Notes under the pieces: generated by a model
Database searches by the model: none
Told to the model about the DNA's origin: nothing
What the model saw: only the letters and a program-made list of their open reading frames with translations
NCBI GenBank assembly: GCA_000827265.1
Contig: KN834768.1
Location: 101,355-165,354, forward strand
DNA: 64,000 nt
Direction: 5' to 3'
From: Collybiopsis luxurians FD-317 M1
Lineage: Eukaryota > Basidiomycota > Agaricomycetes > Agaricales > Omphalotaceae
Translations under genes and position numbers: made by a program
Shown: piece by piece, positions 12,954-24,231 of the stretch
Position numbering within the stretch: position 1 is the stretch's first letter
Layout: the number at the start of each line of letters is the position of its first letter

Positions 12954-14294
12954 ATATCATGGGTTCACAGCTTGGGCACCATTTACGTTGTTTATAGTAA
13001 GTTGACATAGCAAGTCCATTTACTATCTCCACTTGCAATAAAATCAAGAATTGTGAAGGCCTGTTCCTATTATACGTTGTTGGTTGGTTTAAGCCTCTGC
13101 GTAAAACATGAAATGAACCTCAACCAATCCTCATACAACAGATACAGAGATGGCAAATGAGCAGTAGATGTGCACCTGCTAAAAGTCTTCTATATCACAC
13201 AAAGCACATCAGCTCGACCCAATGTATGATCGGCGACGGTAAGCTAAGCCAGCTCGACCTCGAGGGACTGAAGGACAACCACTGCAATGGACGTAGATGC
13301 ACTGAACACACGTGGGGTCCTCCCAGACACTTTAGCACACAGTGAACAAAAGAACTAGGTACCATTGGATATTGATAAAAGGCCCTCGCCAGCAGCTTGT
13401 ATCTGCTCAGATAATAGACACAACGATCTTCCGCTCTCTTTTGGCTGCCTTTTCGCACCACCTAGTGTGACCCATTGGTCATTCACGCAATACCGCTCAA
13501 TACGACTTCCTTTCCTGCTCGCAATGAGATTCTACAAAGCCGTGTTGACCTGGGATGATTCAGAGTAGGCGAGGTAGGAGAACGAGAGAGGAAGAGGAAG
13601 AGAAGGAGCAAAAGGGAAGGGTAAAACTTTGCAATAGAACATAAAGTTCCAACGGATGAGAAGACAGACTTGCCAGAGCCCAATCATAACATCTACCACT
13701 GTCGCGGCACCCAGGCCTCAATGTCTGATCCCATCCACCTGTGCGCAACGCATCACAAAACATTTCCACGGATGTCTCGTCGACGATCTGTTCTTGCCCA
13801 AGAGCGGGCTTAACCTCGAACATATTTGCAGGAAACTGAATGTATCGGCAATCATTCTTGAATAATGGACCCGGTAGGCATGAAAAAAATGCCTCACCTT
13901 GACCTTCTTGCGTAACACTGCGGGGAATTCACGATACCTGTTGGGAAGAAAGTCGAAGGTTTTATGGAGCTTTGGAACAAAATTCTCACATTTTTCGCAA
14001 CGAGGCCTTTTAGAATGACGTTGCAGCAACTATGGTGAGAATATTTGTAAGTTAAAAGAACCTCACCATAACCTCAACATATCCTCGATTTAAGGATAAT
14101 CTTTGAGTAACCTCGGCGATATTATTTTAACAAGCCTCAATGTAAAATCCCCGCAGTGTAACTCTCTACCCTCGACAAAAGACGTAGCAGGAATATCTAC
14201 TTGTTGGTACTCAGAAAGGTAGGAGGAAGCAAGCATCACTCTGGCACGGGTTCCTTCGCGCAAATCTGACACCACCCGTTTCTATTCCCGAATC

Positions 14295-15465
14295 CCTCAT
14301 CATCCTAGACATCCATGCTCAAATTTTTCACACAGCGAACAGCTTCAGTCTGCCGTTGTGTAGGCATTGTGCTACCAACACATATAAGATAGACTGCATG
14401 CAACGAGTACAGATAGGAATAGAGATAACGATAAAAATAGTAATATACGCAGAATAGTATTGACTGTATGTAATAGTAATAAGGTATACAAGTAGATGAA
14501 TGTCTATATGAATGTCTGGATGAACGCCCCAACAAAACACGAAGGAGTAAAGATAAGTAAAAAAAAAAAAAGCGTTCAGTGTGAGCACGATACCGAAGGA
14601 AGAAAGAAATGCAAAAAAAAAAAAAGTGTGGAAAACCCTGTAGTGGAAGAAAAAAAAAAACTGAAAAAGGAAAACTGCCCCCTTGCCATCCCATCCCCAA
14701 AACACGTGAAAGAAACGGGGGACGGTTCAAAGGAGACGGAGTCGAACAGGCAATGTCAAACATCCAATCCAGCCCCACGATATGCAATGCAATAACCTGA
14801 GGCTCTGAGGCGAGGTGGAACAAGGAAATGATACAGATACGTCGCAAAGACGTAGCGGAAGTAAAAAAAAAAAGAAAAACCGGGAAAAACCGGGCCGAGA
14901 TGAGTCGAAAGTAGAATAGAAGAAATAAAGAAATAAAAAAAAGCATGGAAGGCATTTAGTCTCTGAGTACCGAGCATAATCGATACAGCAAAACAAACTG
15001 TGCAGTTCAGTTCTGTGACTTCTATCTGTTCGTTATACATAACGTGCAGTGCGGTGTACGTCGTATCGCTCGTCTTTTTTTTTGGTTCCGTGTCTTGATC
15101 CAATATGCCATGATTGCTTTGGTACCGGAGGCCGAAATCCGAAATGCAAGAAATGCTGGGCAAGATACGCCGTAGTATGCGTGATACATTCGTATCGTAT
15201 GTTGTGGTGCAGTACGTTATAAATGAGCTAAGTTGAGTTGAGTTGAGTTGAGACGCGAGTCGGGCCGTGTTTATTTCGTGTACGGTGGGTCATGGCAGGA
15301 GAAGAATGTGGAGGGAGAGCTTTCGATACAGCAGCAGTAGTAGAGAGGAATTGTCGTGGTAGTCGTCATAATCATCATGGGACGTAACACAGAACAAATC
15401 AGTGTTCGTCGCACTAGATGCGAGAAAAACCAGTCAGCACCCGGCATACATACACTCGAAACTTA
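14295..15465. repeat. Receptor-F-box spacer block, copy 2
   Basis: Contains the same words as the other spacer copies (ataggaatagagat, gtacgcagaatagtattga in part, gatacagcaaaacaaac) with poly-A tracts at 14560-14660. No receptor sequence is found on its left, so this cassette has lost its NLR. Confidence 0.7.
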
Positions 15466-16680
15466 TCAACATACCATAACCCCGCAGTACATCCGCGATC
15501 GTGTGTGATCTCCAACAGTCTCCATCCTCACCCCACTCCGCGCGCGTGCCATCTTTAGCAAAGGCAGCTATCGATGGAGCCTTCCGCCGTCCTGGAGGTT
15601 CACCGTCACCGCCTTCCACAACGACGACTTCGAAGGCGAATAACAATCTGGCGCTCGTAGCCTCGACTCGCCTTGACAGCATCCAACACACCCTGCAACC
15701 ACACCTCCTTATCTGTCCTGGACCCCAGGTGCTCCAGGATACCGTCGCCGCAAAGATTACTAATGGGTACACCCAAATCTCACCCATCTTCAATACTGTA
15801 CGCTTTTCCAACATCCTCGCTGTCGCTCACAAGCACGAAGGGAGAGCAAGGGTGGTAGGGGTGGTATGATGGGTGTGGAGGAGATGATGTACGACTGCGC
15901 CGAAGTAGCAGAAGCAGCAGTAGAAGCGAAAAAAGAGGCAGAACGTGTTCTTTCAAATTCCAGAGGGTGTGGCATTTCCGAGGAATGGTGCAAGAGCCAT
16001 CGGAAGAAACTGATGGACTGAGGATTGGAAGTTGAGCCCAAGTCTTTCGAGGGAGCAGGGGAAGGGTTCGAGGGATGGTGGGGAGGGTGAAGATGATGGC
16101 GGAAGTAGAAGCCCTGGGGGCAGGCCTCCGATAACAAGGGATTTAACTATGGCCCCGATACCGAGCAACTGCACTGAGGCAAGCCTATTATAGGACTAAT
16201 TCGTAACCGAAGCAAAGAAATCTGGGGTCCAGATCTCACCAAGTCAACGTTGAACTCGTCGAGTGCCCTTTGGTCTAACTCCTCCCCTGAAGAACACAAC
16301 CATACAAACGAGCACCCAACCAGTCAAAAATTTGGCCAAAGCGTCACCGCGGTGGTGAGATGGTGCTAGTTAGGATCGAGAGAGAGGCATGAATGGAGCG
16401 AACAGCGTCTCCGAGTAAGCAACTTTGGGAGACGGAGGAGTGGAAAGCGAGATAATAACTCTATGAGTAGCTACGGAAGAGAAGCAGCCTAGGACAAAAA
16501 GGTTTTGACGGTATATGGTTGATGGTCATGAAAGGCTACATCCATTATGGTCAAGATGATTTCGAAGAACATGACTCGGGAGTAATAGCAGGGGATCGAG
16601 CGAAACTTGAATCCTGGAATTGGACTGGAGAGATTTCATTAGATTGACAATAAGATTATCGTAGCAGGAGATATACAAGT
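15466..16680 (-). pseudogene. Broken F-box gene, copy B (most decayed)
   Basis: Homologous to the intact F-box gene over its length (LGVWT-like and FPCSLERLGLNFQSS segments visible near 15950-16170), but no reading frame longer than ~115 codons survives. The receptor that should precede it is absent. Confidence 0.75.
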
Positions 16681-16869
16681 GTGGGTTGGGGATGGAGACG
16701 CGGTACAAAGGGTAAAAGGAAACAGTGCGACCGTGAGAAAACATCGTTAAATTTGCTTAAGTCGTCCTTTTCTTTGACCTTGTCCGTGGTCATTGATTTC
16801 AATTCCAGAATAATCTATATACCTCCCCTTTCACGAAATGATCAGTGCTGGTGGGAGCATGGGGTGTAA

Positions 16870-17700
16870 AAAAAAAATATGTAAAAAAAAATGTAAATCG
16901 GAGGTATTTGCGCTGTATGAATCAATTCGTATACTTCTGACGACTAAACGGTACACCGCTACACTGTGCGCTGGTTTATGATACTCGTCCGGGTACTACA
17001 CATCAGACATAATACCCGGAACCCATCGCTCTACGCTTAGTATGCGGGGCACCTTCAAAGAAACGGCAGTCAGAAATGGCGAGTTGATCTTTGTTCCACT
17101 GACTGCTGCCATCAGGACAAAGAAAGATCGACTCAGACTACCCAAGTAATCTGCAGACATGCGCCGATATGAAATCCCTGCAATCTCTTTCATACTCACT
17201 ATCTTTGGTGATTGTCAAACAGATGGGTTCATGGGGTCGCACGATATTAGATTTGGGCCAAGTCAGGACCCTTTACATTCCGTCAGGAAAGACACCACAT
17301 AAACAAGTAAATAGGCTTACCATAGATACACATTAGACTATATCTCATCTATGCCTCTCCAATTCGTCTCAGATCCTGATCACCGTTCTTGAGGGTATCG
17401 AAAACTATCATCATAACATCCTTGAGCCGGAATGCTGCAAATTATCCTGTTAAACGTCAGATGTCATTCAACAATTCTTGCCAAATACTGCTCCTACTCA
17501 CCTATGAACATGCCAACTTCTGAAGTGCTCCGAATACCTCATATAACATGGGCATACTTTAGCTTGACTCTAACGGACTCATCCCCTTCGTTAGAAAATT
17601 CTTTCTATGCTATCTTTTCGTCATCGCTGCCAAATACAATGGGCTCACCAACACGATACATGGTGCAACACGGCCAAGAGTAGAGCAAGAAACAAACTAC
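16870..17700. repeat. Receptor upstream block, copy 2 (truncated)
   Basis: Matches the left part of the block at 21220-22380 (ctccaattcgtctcagatcc; gggtatcgaaaac) and ends at the promoter of the truncated secreted protein gene. No gene seen. Confidence 0.6.
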
Positions 17701-17803
17701 CATCTTGGACCCGGTTAAGTATAGGGTCTCGAGTGGTATAAAAACTGAGGTACGTTACGACCTAGATCCTCAGTTCCCCCAAGGGTAAAACTTCCAGCTC
17801 ACT

Positions 17804-17920
17804 ATGAAAGTCTTCACTCTCGTTCGTGCAGCTGCCGCTCTCCTCGTCGAGGCCAGCCCTTTGGTTCAGCGCGGCATGTTCGCCATCTGCTGCCCAAAGA
17901 TTTCTACCAGTTTTTCTCGA
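17804..17920 (+). pseudogene. Truncated copy of the secreted protein gene (exon 1 only)
   Basis: ATG at 17804 starts a near-identical signal peptide (MKVFTLVRAAAALLVEASPL) followed by the start of intron 1. Homology then stops and unrelated sequence follows. The promoter with TATA box at 17737-17744 is preserved, so a short peptide could still be transcribed. Confidence 0.75.
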
Positions 17921-19740
17921 CTATGACTCGCGAGTCCCACAGTGGACACGACTCTACCTCATGATGTGAGCTACACACTCGGCCTCTCCCTGAGCTATTT
18001 CCAGACTCCCCGCGATGCCGCTCGACTTTTCTCCATCAGAGAATTACGGTCTGGTGATCTATCGTCAGCCCCTACATCATCCTTGGCGGATTCACTCCCA
18101 GCTAATCCTGCTCCTTCTCCCGACCGACCTCCGTCTTCCTTGCTACCACATCCGAAGATGCTTTGCAGCCTTTCGACGACTACGAGGACCATCTTGGGGC
18201 CATCACGAATCTCGATTTCACCAGTGTACACAGTTTTGTGCTGCTTCCGTGGCCGTACGACATTTCACTGGATTCGGTTCAAGCTTGGACTGGCCACGAT
18301 ATTGGGTCGATGTTGGGAGTTAGAGAGCTGTTCCTCAACCTGGCTTCTCATTTTTAATGCCGTGTCATGTAAGCCCTAAAACCGGCGTTTCTATCTAGGG
18401 ACTAAGCCGTGTAATGCACTTCCTTCCTTTCTTCTAGATCTCCATACTTCAGCCCGAATACCTCATGGTTCTTCAGCCCGTTATTCCCGTCTGTTGATCC
18501 ATCGTCAGTCCCTGCATCATTCTTGATGAATTCACAGGCAGTTGTTCTTACTCCTACCGCCGATCTTCCTTGCTACCACATCCAAAGAAGCCTTGCAGCC
18601 TTTCGACAACTGAAAGTAGGACGGGTTTGGGGGCATCGTGAACCTCCATTTGTAGATCTGTAGCACTGGCGTTGCCGGTGTACTCAATGCTATTACTCAA
18701 GCTGGCTTCTAAACTTCCGCTCTTCCCTAGTTACATGCTTCGCTTCAGTTGCATCGTGATTTCTCAGCCCTGTTATTCCGTCAGCCTCCCAGCCGTTCTA
18801 AGGTCGAAAATGATGAGCCCGTAGAAGGGCAACAGCATGAATTACGCTGTTGACATCCTTCTTCCTACTGCATCCAAAAACGGTCTCGTGCGTGGAGCTC
18901 ATCTGAATGTTGACTTACTTTACTGATGACCACAATGACAATAAAGTTCATGATCTCGATGTGTTTTTTCCGCAGGGATCGCAACACAACGGGTGCATTC
19001 CGTGGAATCAGAATGATGCTCCTCCTATATACCGGACCCCTTCGGATGACTTCTGCTCTGTTCCTTCACTGAAGGAAAGGGATTGCCGACTGCCACGTGC
19101 CGAGGTCAAAGCGTACTCTACGGAACCCGCCCGACGCGGAGTTGGGGTTTCTACTGTTGACATTCATCTATCATAACATGTACATACGCATAAGTATACA
19201 ATTCCACGCTCGTGTTTATACCTTGTGTGCCTTTATAGATTCAAATCAAAGGAAGAAGAAGACCGGGTGGTCTTGCCTAGCCCTTTGCAATAAATTATCT
19301 CGAAGACTCGACTGTAGAATTATGCGGCAAGCCGGTTACAATGGTGCCTCGCGCGAATTGTAATCGGCTTGATGCCAGCCGTAAGGTTATGTCCAAGTCA
19401 CATTCGAGAACTCGGTCAGGCGATTAACGAATCATTCAAAATCAAACGTTAACGGCGGGCGGAACATAAGCAAAGGTAATGAGGTAACGTCGTAGTTTTT
19501 ATGTCCCCTTGCAACGTATACTGTCAAACTTAATAGTTCCGAACATGGCCTGACAATTCAAATACTTGATGCCGAGAGTTTGCAGTTTTATTTTCGGTAT
19601 ATGCATGTATATTCCCCTAAGCATTTCTCTGATATTCCAATTCTTCGAAGACGGCACAACTAGGCCGTTCGTTCATATGCTGCAATGGACCAGACACTCG
19701 AAAAACGGCCAGCATAACCCGCACAGGTGGTATGATATCA
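17921..19740. other. Stretch between the two secreted-protein copies; no firm gene
   Basis: A ~200-bp segment at 18040-18240 has a diverged second copy at ~18490-18660 (ccttgctaccacatcc in both). One frame at 18163-18357 looks mildly protein-like but has no start context or homologous support. Nothing else is recognised. Confidence 0.4.
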
Positions 19741-19773
19741 CCGACCTCCTACCTTGAATAGGGTCTCGAGTGG

Positions 19774-19780
19774 TATAAAA
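19774..19780 (+). promoter_or_regulatory. TATA box of the secreted protein gene
   Basis: TATAAAA occurs inside a ~25-nt stretch (agggtctcgagtggtataaa) that is repeated in front of the truncated copy at 17720-17744. Confidence 0.7.
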
Positions 19781-19851
19781 GCTGAGGCGAGTTACGACCC
19801 AGATCTTCAGTTCTCTTGTTCGTCTCTCAAAAAGTAAATTTCTAACTCACC

Positions 19852-20816
19852 ATGAAAGTCTTCGCTCTCGTTCTTGCAACTGCTGCTCTCCTCGTCGAGG
19901 CCAACCCTTTGGTTCAGCGCGGTATGTTCCCCATCTACTACCCAAAGACTTCTTTCAGATGCTTACATGCACGATCGATCTGGAATGCACTTCCAGACGG
20001 CGATTTCAGCTGCCCCGGCCAAACCGTTGTTTCTGAGGCTTTTGTGGGCGCGAACAAGGATGTTAAGCTCACCCAGTACAATTGTCCCGGTACCTCCAAA
20101 CGCGACGAGGGATCTCTGATTGCTCGTCAAGCGGCCAACACCACTATTAATGTTTGTGGAAACCAATGTAAAGTATTCTTACACTGTCGACATGAACTTA
20201 TTCTGACTATCAATCTCAACCGTCTTCCTCCTCTCCTAAGGCAACACCTTCTGCTACACTCCCAGTGGCGGTGGGCCTGACCCCAATGACTGCCATGTCA
20301 TTGCAGATGCAATGAGGTACGAAAGTCAACACAGCGGTAAGTACCAAAAGCACTTTGGACTCATGTGCATACGTACTTACCCGGTTTCTCTTCCAAAGGC
20401 GATAGCTTCCTCATTACCAATGGGGTGGGTTCTCTTTTTTGCAATTCCTTCGTCTTCGTCTTTCTGAGCTCTTTAATTACTTATCCAGGCTACCAACTTC
20501 GTCCTCATGAACTACTCCAGCTGCAAGGCTGTCTTTGTCAACCAGAACACTCAAGCTAATGAGACTTACTGTCTCTCCGACTGGGTAAGACTTTTTCCCC
20601 TGGACACGGCAAATGAATACAAAATACTGATCACTTTTGCTCCTTTTTAGGCTACCGTTACTGACTTCATCGCTCCCAACTGTCAGGCCACCCAGAATGC
20701 TCACGGAGGACAGTGCAATGCGGCTGACGGCACCTGGTTCATCCAGTACGTTTTCGAGATCATCTATTTACCGCTTTCTTCTCATCCTTCCTCGTTGCAG
20801 GGTTGCGCATGTCTAA
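19852..20816 (+). CDS. Small secreted cysteine-rich protein, 7 exons
   Basis: Predicted exons are 19852-19921, 19997-20167, 20241-20336, 20399-20424, 20489-20584, 20651-20745 and 20801-20816, giving 189 aa. Residues 1-17 (MKVFALVLATAALLVEA) form a classic signal peptide. The mature part has ten cysteines (SCPG, NCPG, VCGNQC, FCYTP, NDCHV, SSCK, TYCLS, NCQ, QCNA), suggesting up to five disulfides, plus NxS/T glycosylation sites. I recognise this as a type of hypothetical secreted protein seen in mushrooms, but know no function; an extracellular or effector-like role is only a guess. A TATA box is 72 nt before the ATG. It sits between cassette fragments, and a truncated sister lies 2 kb upstream. 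Confidence 0.8.
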
Positions 20817-20904
20817 AAGACCTTGCCTTTCGGATTGCTGAGTTCTCGAAAAAGGCTGTCAGGTGTCGGACTTTCATTTCACAGACTGATATTTATACGT
20901 AAAT

Positions 20905-21190
20905 TTTGTATACAGCATTATCAGATTGTTAACAAGAATATCGTAGCAGGAGACTTACAGGGTATACATGATTTAAAAAAACCCCCAAATACAAGCTGTG
21001 GGTCGTTTTTGTTGTAGTCAGCCATTGGAGGCGCGATACAAGATGCAGTACAGTTGCAGTACAGAGTAAGGGAACCAGCGATTTCTCCTCGTCCTTTTCT
21101 TTGGACTTGTCCATCGCCATTGAGAATCAACATTTCAATCCCAGAATGTATACCTCCCTTTTCACGATAGTGGTAGCATGGCGTGTAAAA
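20905..21190 (-). pseudogene. Remnant of the 5' end and promoter of a fifth F-box copy
   Basis: This stretch matches the region upstream of the F-box copies (the words aacaagaatatcgtagcagg and agccattggaggcg also occur near 32280-32390). The coding part is missing: the homology ends next to the 3' end of the small secreted protein gene at 20816. Confidence 0.65.
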
Positions 21191-21219
21191 GAGCGATATG
21201 TAGACAGAAAAACAATACA

Positions 21220-23960
21220 TGTTTCTGAGTAAATTGAAGGTATCCTCAACGTATGTACCGTATGAATCAACTCATATACTTCCACTGAATAAACAGCACA
21301 CGTCTACACTGTGCGCTCGTCCGGAACCCATCGTTCAACGCATGGTATACGGGGAACCTTCAAGTACACGGCAGTCAGAAATGACGAGTTGATCTCTGTT
21401 CGGCCTCATCCTTACTCGACAGCTGCTATCCAGTCAGAACATAATCAACTTATACCACCCAAGCAATACATCTCCGCACTGATAGGAAAGTCTCAAAGAT
21501 TTTTGAAGAAGCATAAGCAACCAGAGTATGACTGTAAAGCAGAGAATTTACTTTCCCATCTCTTCAAATTACTTTACATGCAGCTATAGTGATGCCAGAG
21601 AACTTCATTGCATCTTTGAACAGCAATTAAATGGTTTACCTTTGAATCAAACTGTTCCAGGATCACTCATACTGCACTTGGAACCAATTGCAGTGGACTG
21701 GAGACTCTCTCAAAATAAAGTAATGATCTTTCATTACTAACTGGTAGGTATTAGGAAGTATTACTGGGTGTCTTAAGTTGGCAAAGACTGCTCTTGGGAA
21801 TACCAAAACCCCTAGAGGTCTCTTGCAACACAACATCTTTACCCTTTGATACTCATTGCCATTGGTGATTGTTAAACAGATGCATCTGAGACTTATGACT
21901 CTGTATATCCCATCAGGAAAGACAACTCATAGACAAGTAAACAGGCTTACCATGGATACAGATTAGACTATATCTCACCCAGGCCTCTCCAATTCATCTC
22001 AGATCCGAATCGCCGCCTTTGAGGGTATTAAAACAATAATCATACCGACTTTGAGCTAAGCAAGTTGTTCTCTGCTAAACGTCAGATGTGAATGACCAAT
22101 GTCTTGCTGAATACTGCCCCCACTCACCTGATAACATATCAACCTCCGAGGTACCCCAAACACTTCATTCGACTCGTGCATATTTCTTGACATGGTGTGT
22201 TCATCGCTTGTACTATCAAACTCTCTATATGTGATCTTCCCGTCATCACAGCATCCAGCGCCTAGAATTGGCTCACAGCACAAACACGATACGCGGTGCA
22301 ATGCGGCCAGAAGTAGAGCAAGCTGCGACGATTCAAAGTCTTGGCCATGATTAGTCAATTATCGACGGAAAAATTCGGTGGGATTATTGAAATGATTGAG
22401 AACAATGATGAGTGATCCCGCTTTGTTGACGATTGTAAGATTTGCATTTTAAATCCAGGATCAGTAGAATTACGGTTAGAAAGGTATCGAACGACTCACC
22501 TCGTGTGATGTTACCTAAACCCCTTCAAGCCACGCCCTCAGTCCCCAGACTAGATAACCGATAAACCAAGTCCGGAAATTCGTCGCTCGAGGGGTGTTAA
22601 CATTGCGCAAACGTTTCTTTCCGCACAGCCACATCCTTGCCTCGTTGGTCTTTGATTTTGTCGTGTTCGGCCAAAAACGACACCCAGCAGTGTCAACGCA
22701 GAGCCGAATGACATTGCGAACGTTGCGGTGAGAGAAGGGGTCGTTTCAGGATGGACGCTAAGCATGGTGTGGTAAAATGTACACGCAAAGATGTATGGTC
22801 GCTGGATGTTAAATACAAACATGTTTGCGTGCGGACACATCGTTCTACGTTGAGCCAGTATCAGTAATCGATGTGAACCACTGGATAGACCTAGGGCAGA
22901 CGGGAAACATGCCTTACCCAGTATATATTGCTTGCCCCGCGATACAGCTGCCCCGACTCAATCACGCCCGTACGCCATAACGTTCTCCCTTGTGTCAGTC
23001 ACAAAGACCGTCCTTCTGTGCTGATGGGACAAGAGTGCACGTCAGGGGATGACGAAAGAGCCTCTGGCTTGTATAGAGCATCGCAAGAGGACCGGTCCCT
23101 TGAATGAGGATGAATGCCCTCTGTGGAAGGTGGACGGGCGGCGACGATATTCGGATAATTTCTAATAGCATGCGGTGTGTTCTGGCTATGAGTAATAGCT
23201 GGAAGGATGGTGTTAACGGAGGAGAGGTAGAACATGTACGTGTTATGGAAAGGCTGTCCGGAAGAGCCCAAGATATAAAAAAAGAGGCCCTAAGAGTAGA
23301 GAAAGAGTGGGACGTCCTGATGAGGTGTTGTGAACAGCGTGGAGCGGATCGTGCCAAAAGCAGGGGAATAGTGAAGGGATAAACATAAGGACGCGTGTAA
23401 ATGAAGTAGAAGCATGACAAAATGGCTGAGTGGAAAACCGAAGGTTGTTAGACGATATGAGTTATGGTTTACACCTTGAAACGTAGCGCCAAGACTTACA
23501 GGCTTTCGCGCTCGGAAAATAAGAATAATCTGTGAAAATGTCCCGAAGTCAATTATCCTCCTCTCTCAATCCCTGCTCCGCCGATGTCATTTTCCCCGAA
23601 ACATGGTTTGTACAAAACTGCAGAAGGCTATGAATGCAGGACCAACCGCACTAGCATTGCCTGCTTTGAGCAGAAAGCATTCAGAATGTGAGAATGTAAT
23701 GATCTCTGCGTTCAACAGTTATGAGAAGCACAGTAATCGACACAGCAGTAACCAGTCAATGAGTGGCGGGAACATGGAGAAAGCATGCGAGATGCGAAAT
23801 CTAGTCTAAACCCGCGGGCCGAAAGGCGTCTCACGCATCAGCACGGGGCACGCGGGGATCCGGCAATACAAACGGATAAGGGCAATGGACTCCCCCCCCA
23901 GCACACGAAGTTATCTATCGACCACCTCACTGACACCAGCTCCGCAACAAAATTCAGACC
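21220..23960. repeat. Receptor upstream block, copy 3
   Basis: The best preserved copy. On the minus strand it carries open stretches at 22550-22840 (96 codons) and 22995-23420 (141 codons) whose positions, and some words, recur in the other blocks. I cannot assign a family. Confidence 0.6.
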
Positions 23961-24092
23961 TCGATAATGGAGCATGTAGGCTGTCAAATTGAGCATCATC
24001 AGACGCAACATCCTGGCTCCGGCAGTCCATATCGCAGCCAATCAGAGTAAATCGATCGATATCAGTGGTCACGGGGTTATTAACAGCTACGG

Positions 24093-24098
24093 TATATA
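24093..24098 (+). promoter_or_regulatory. TATA box, NACHT-ankyrin copy 1
   Basis: TATATA follows the motif taacagctacgg, which also precedes the TATA box of copy 2 at 34433. The first ATG (24138) is ~40 nt downstream and opens a 15-codon reading frame that would act as an upstream ORF if 24232 is the true start. Confidence 0.6.
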
Positions 24099-24231
24099 GA
24101 CTCGCGACCTGACTGCCGTTCCCTCCATCCACCCATCATGAGTGATTTACAGCACATCCAGTATGTCAATCATGCACATGCTTAATCACGCATTGTATTA
24201 ATTGTGCACTGGCTCATCCAGAGACTCAGAA

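Larger units (their letters stand above)
10301..14294. other. Gene-poor A/T-rich stretch after the WD40 receptor
   Basis: No reading frame has recognisable protein features. It contains the small repeats, hairpin and tRNA-like fragment listed separately. At 13270-13296 a short match to the WD40 repeat DNA (aaggacaaccactgcaatgg) could be chance or a remnant. Confidence 0.6.

Noticed and set aside
13270..13296. Possible WD40-repeat remnant
   Set aside because: Only about 20 bases match, in the wrong context; too short to support.
15434..15869. Opposed ORFs of 122-126 codons over F-box copy B
   Set aside because: They lie in and beside the decayed F-box 3' end and do not follow the intact gene's frame for long.
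17942..18379. 145-codon ORF between the secreted-protein copies
   Set aside because: Low-complexity proline/serine-rich frame, competing frames of similar length on both strands, and the internal repeat copy at ~18490 does not conserve it.
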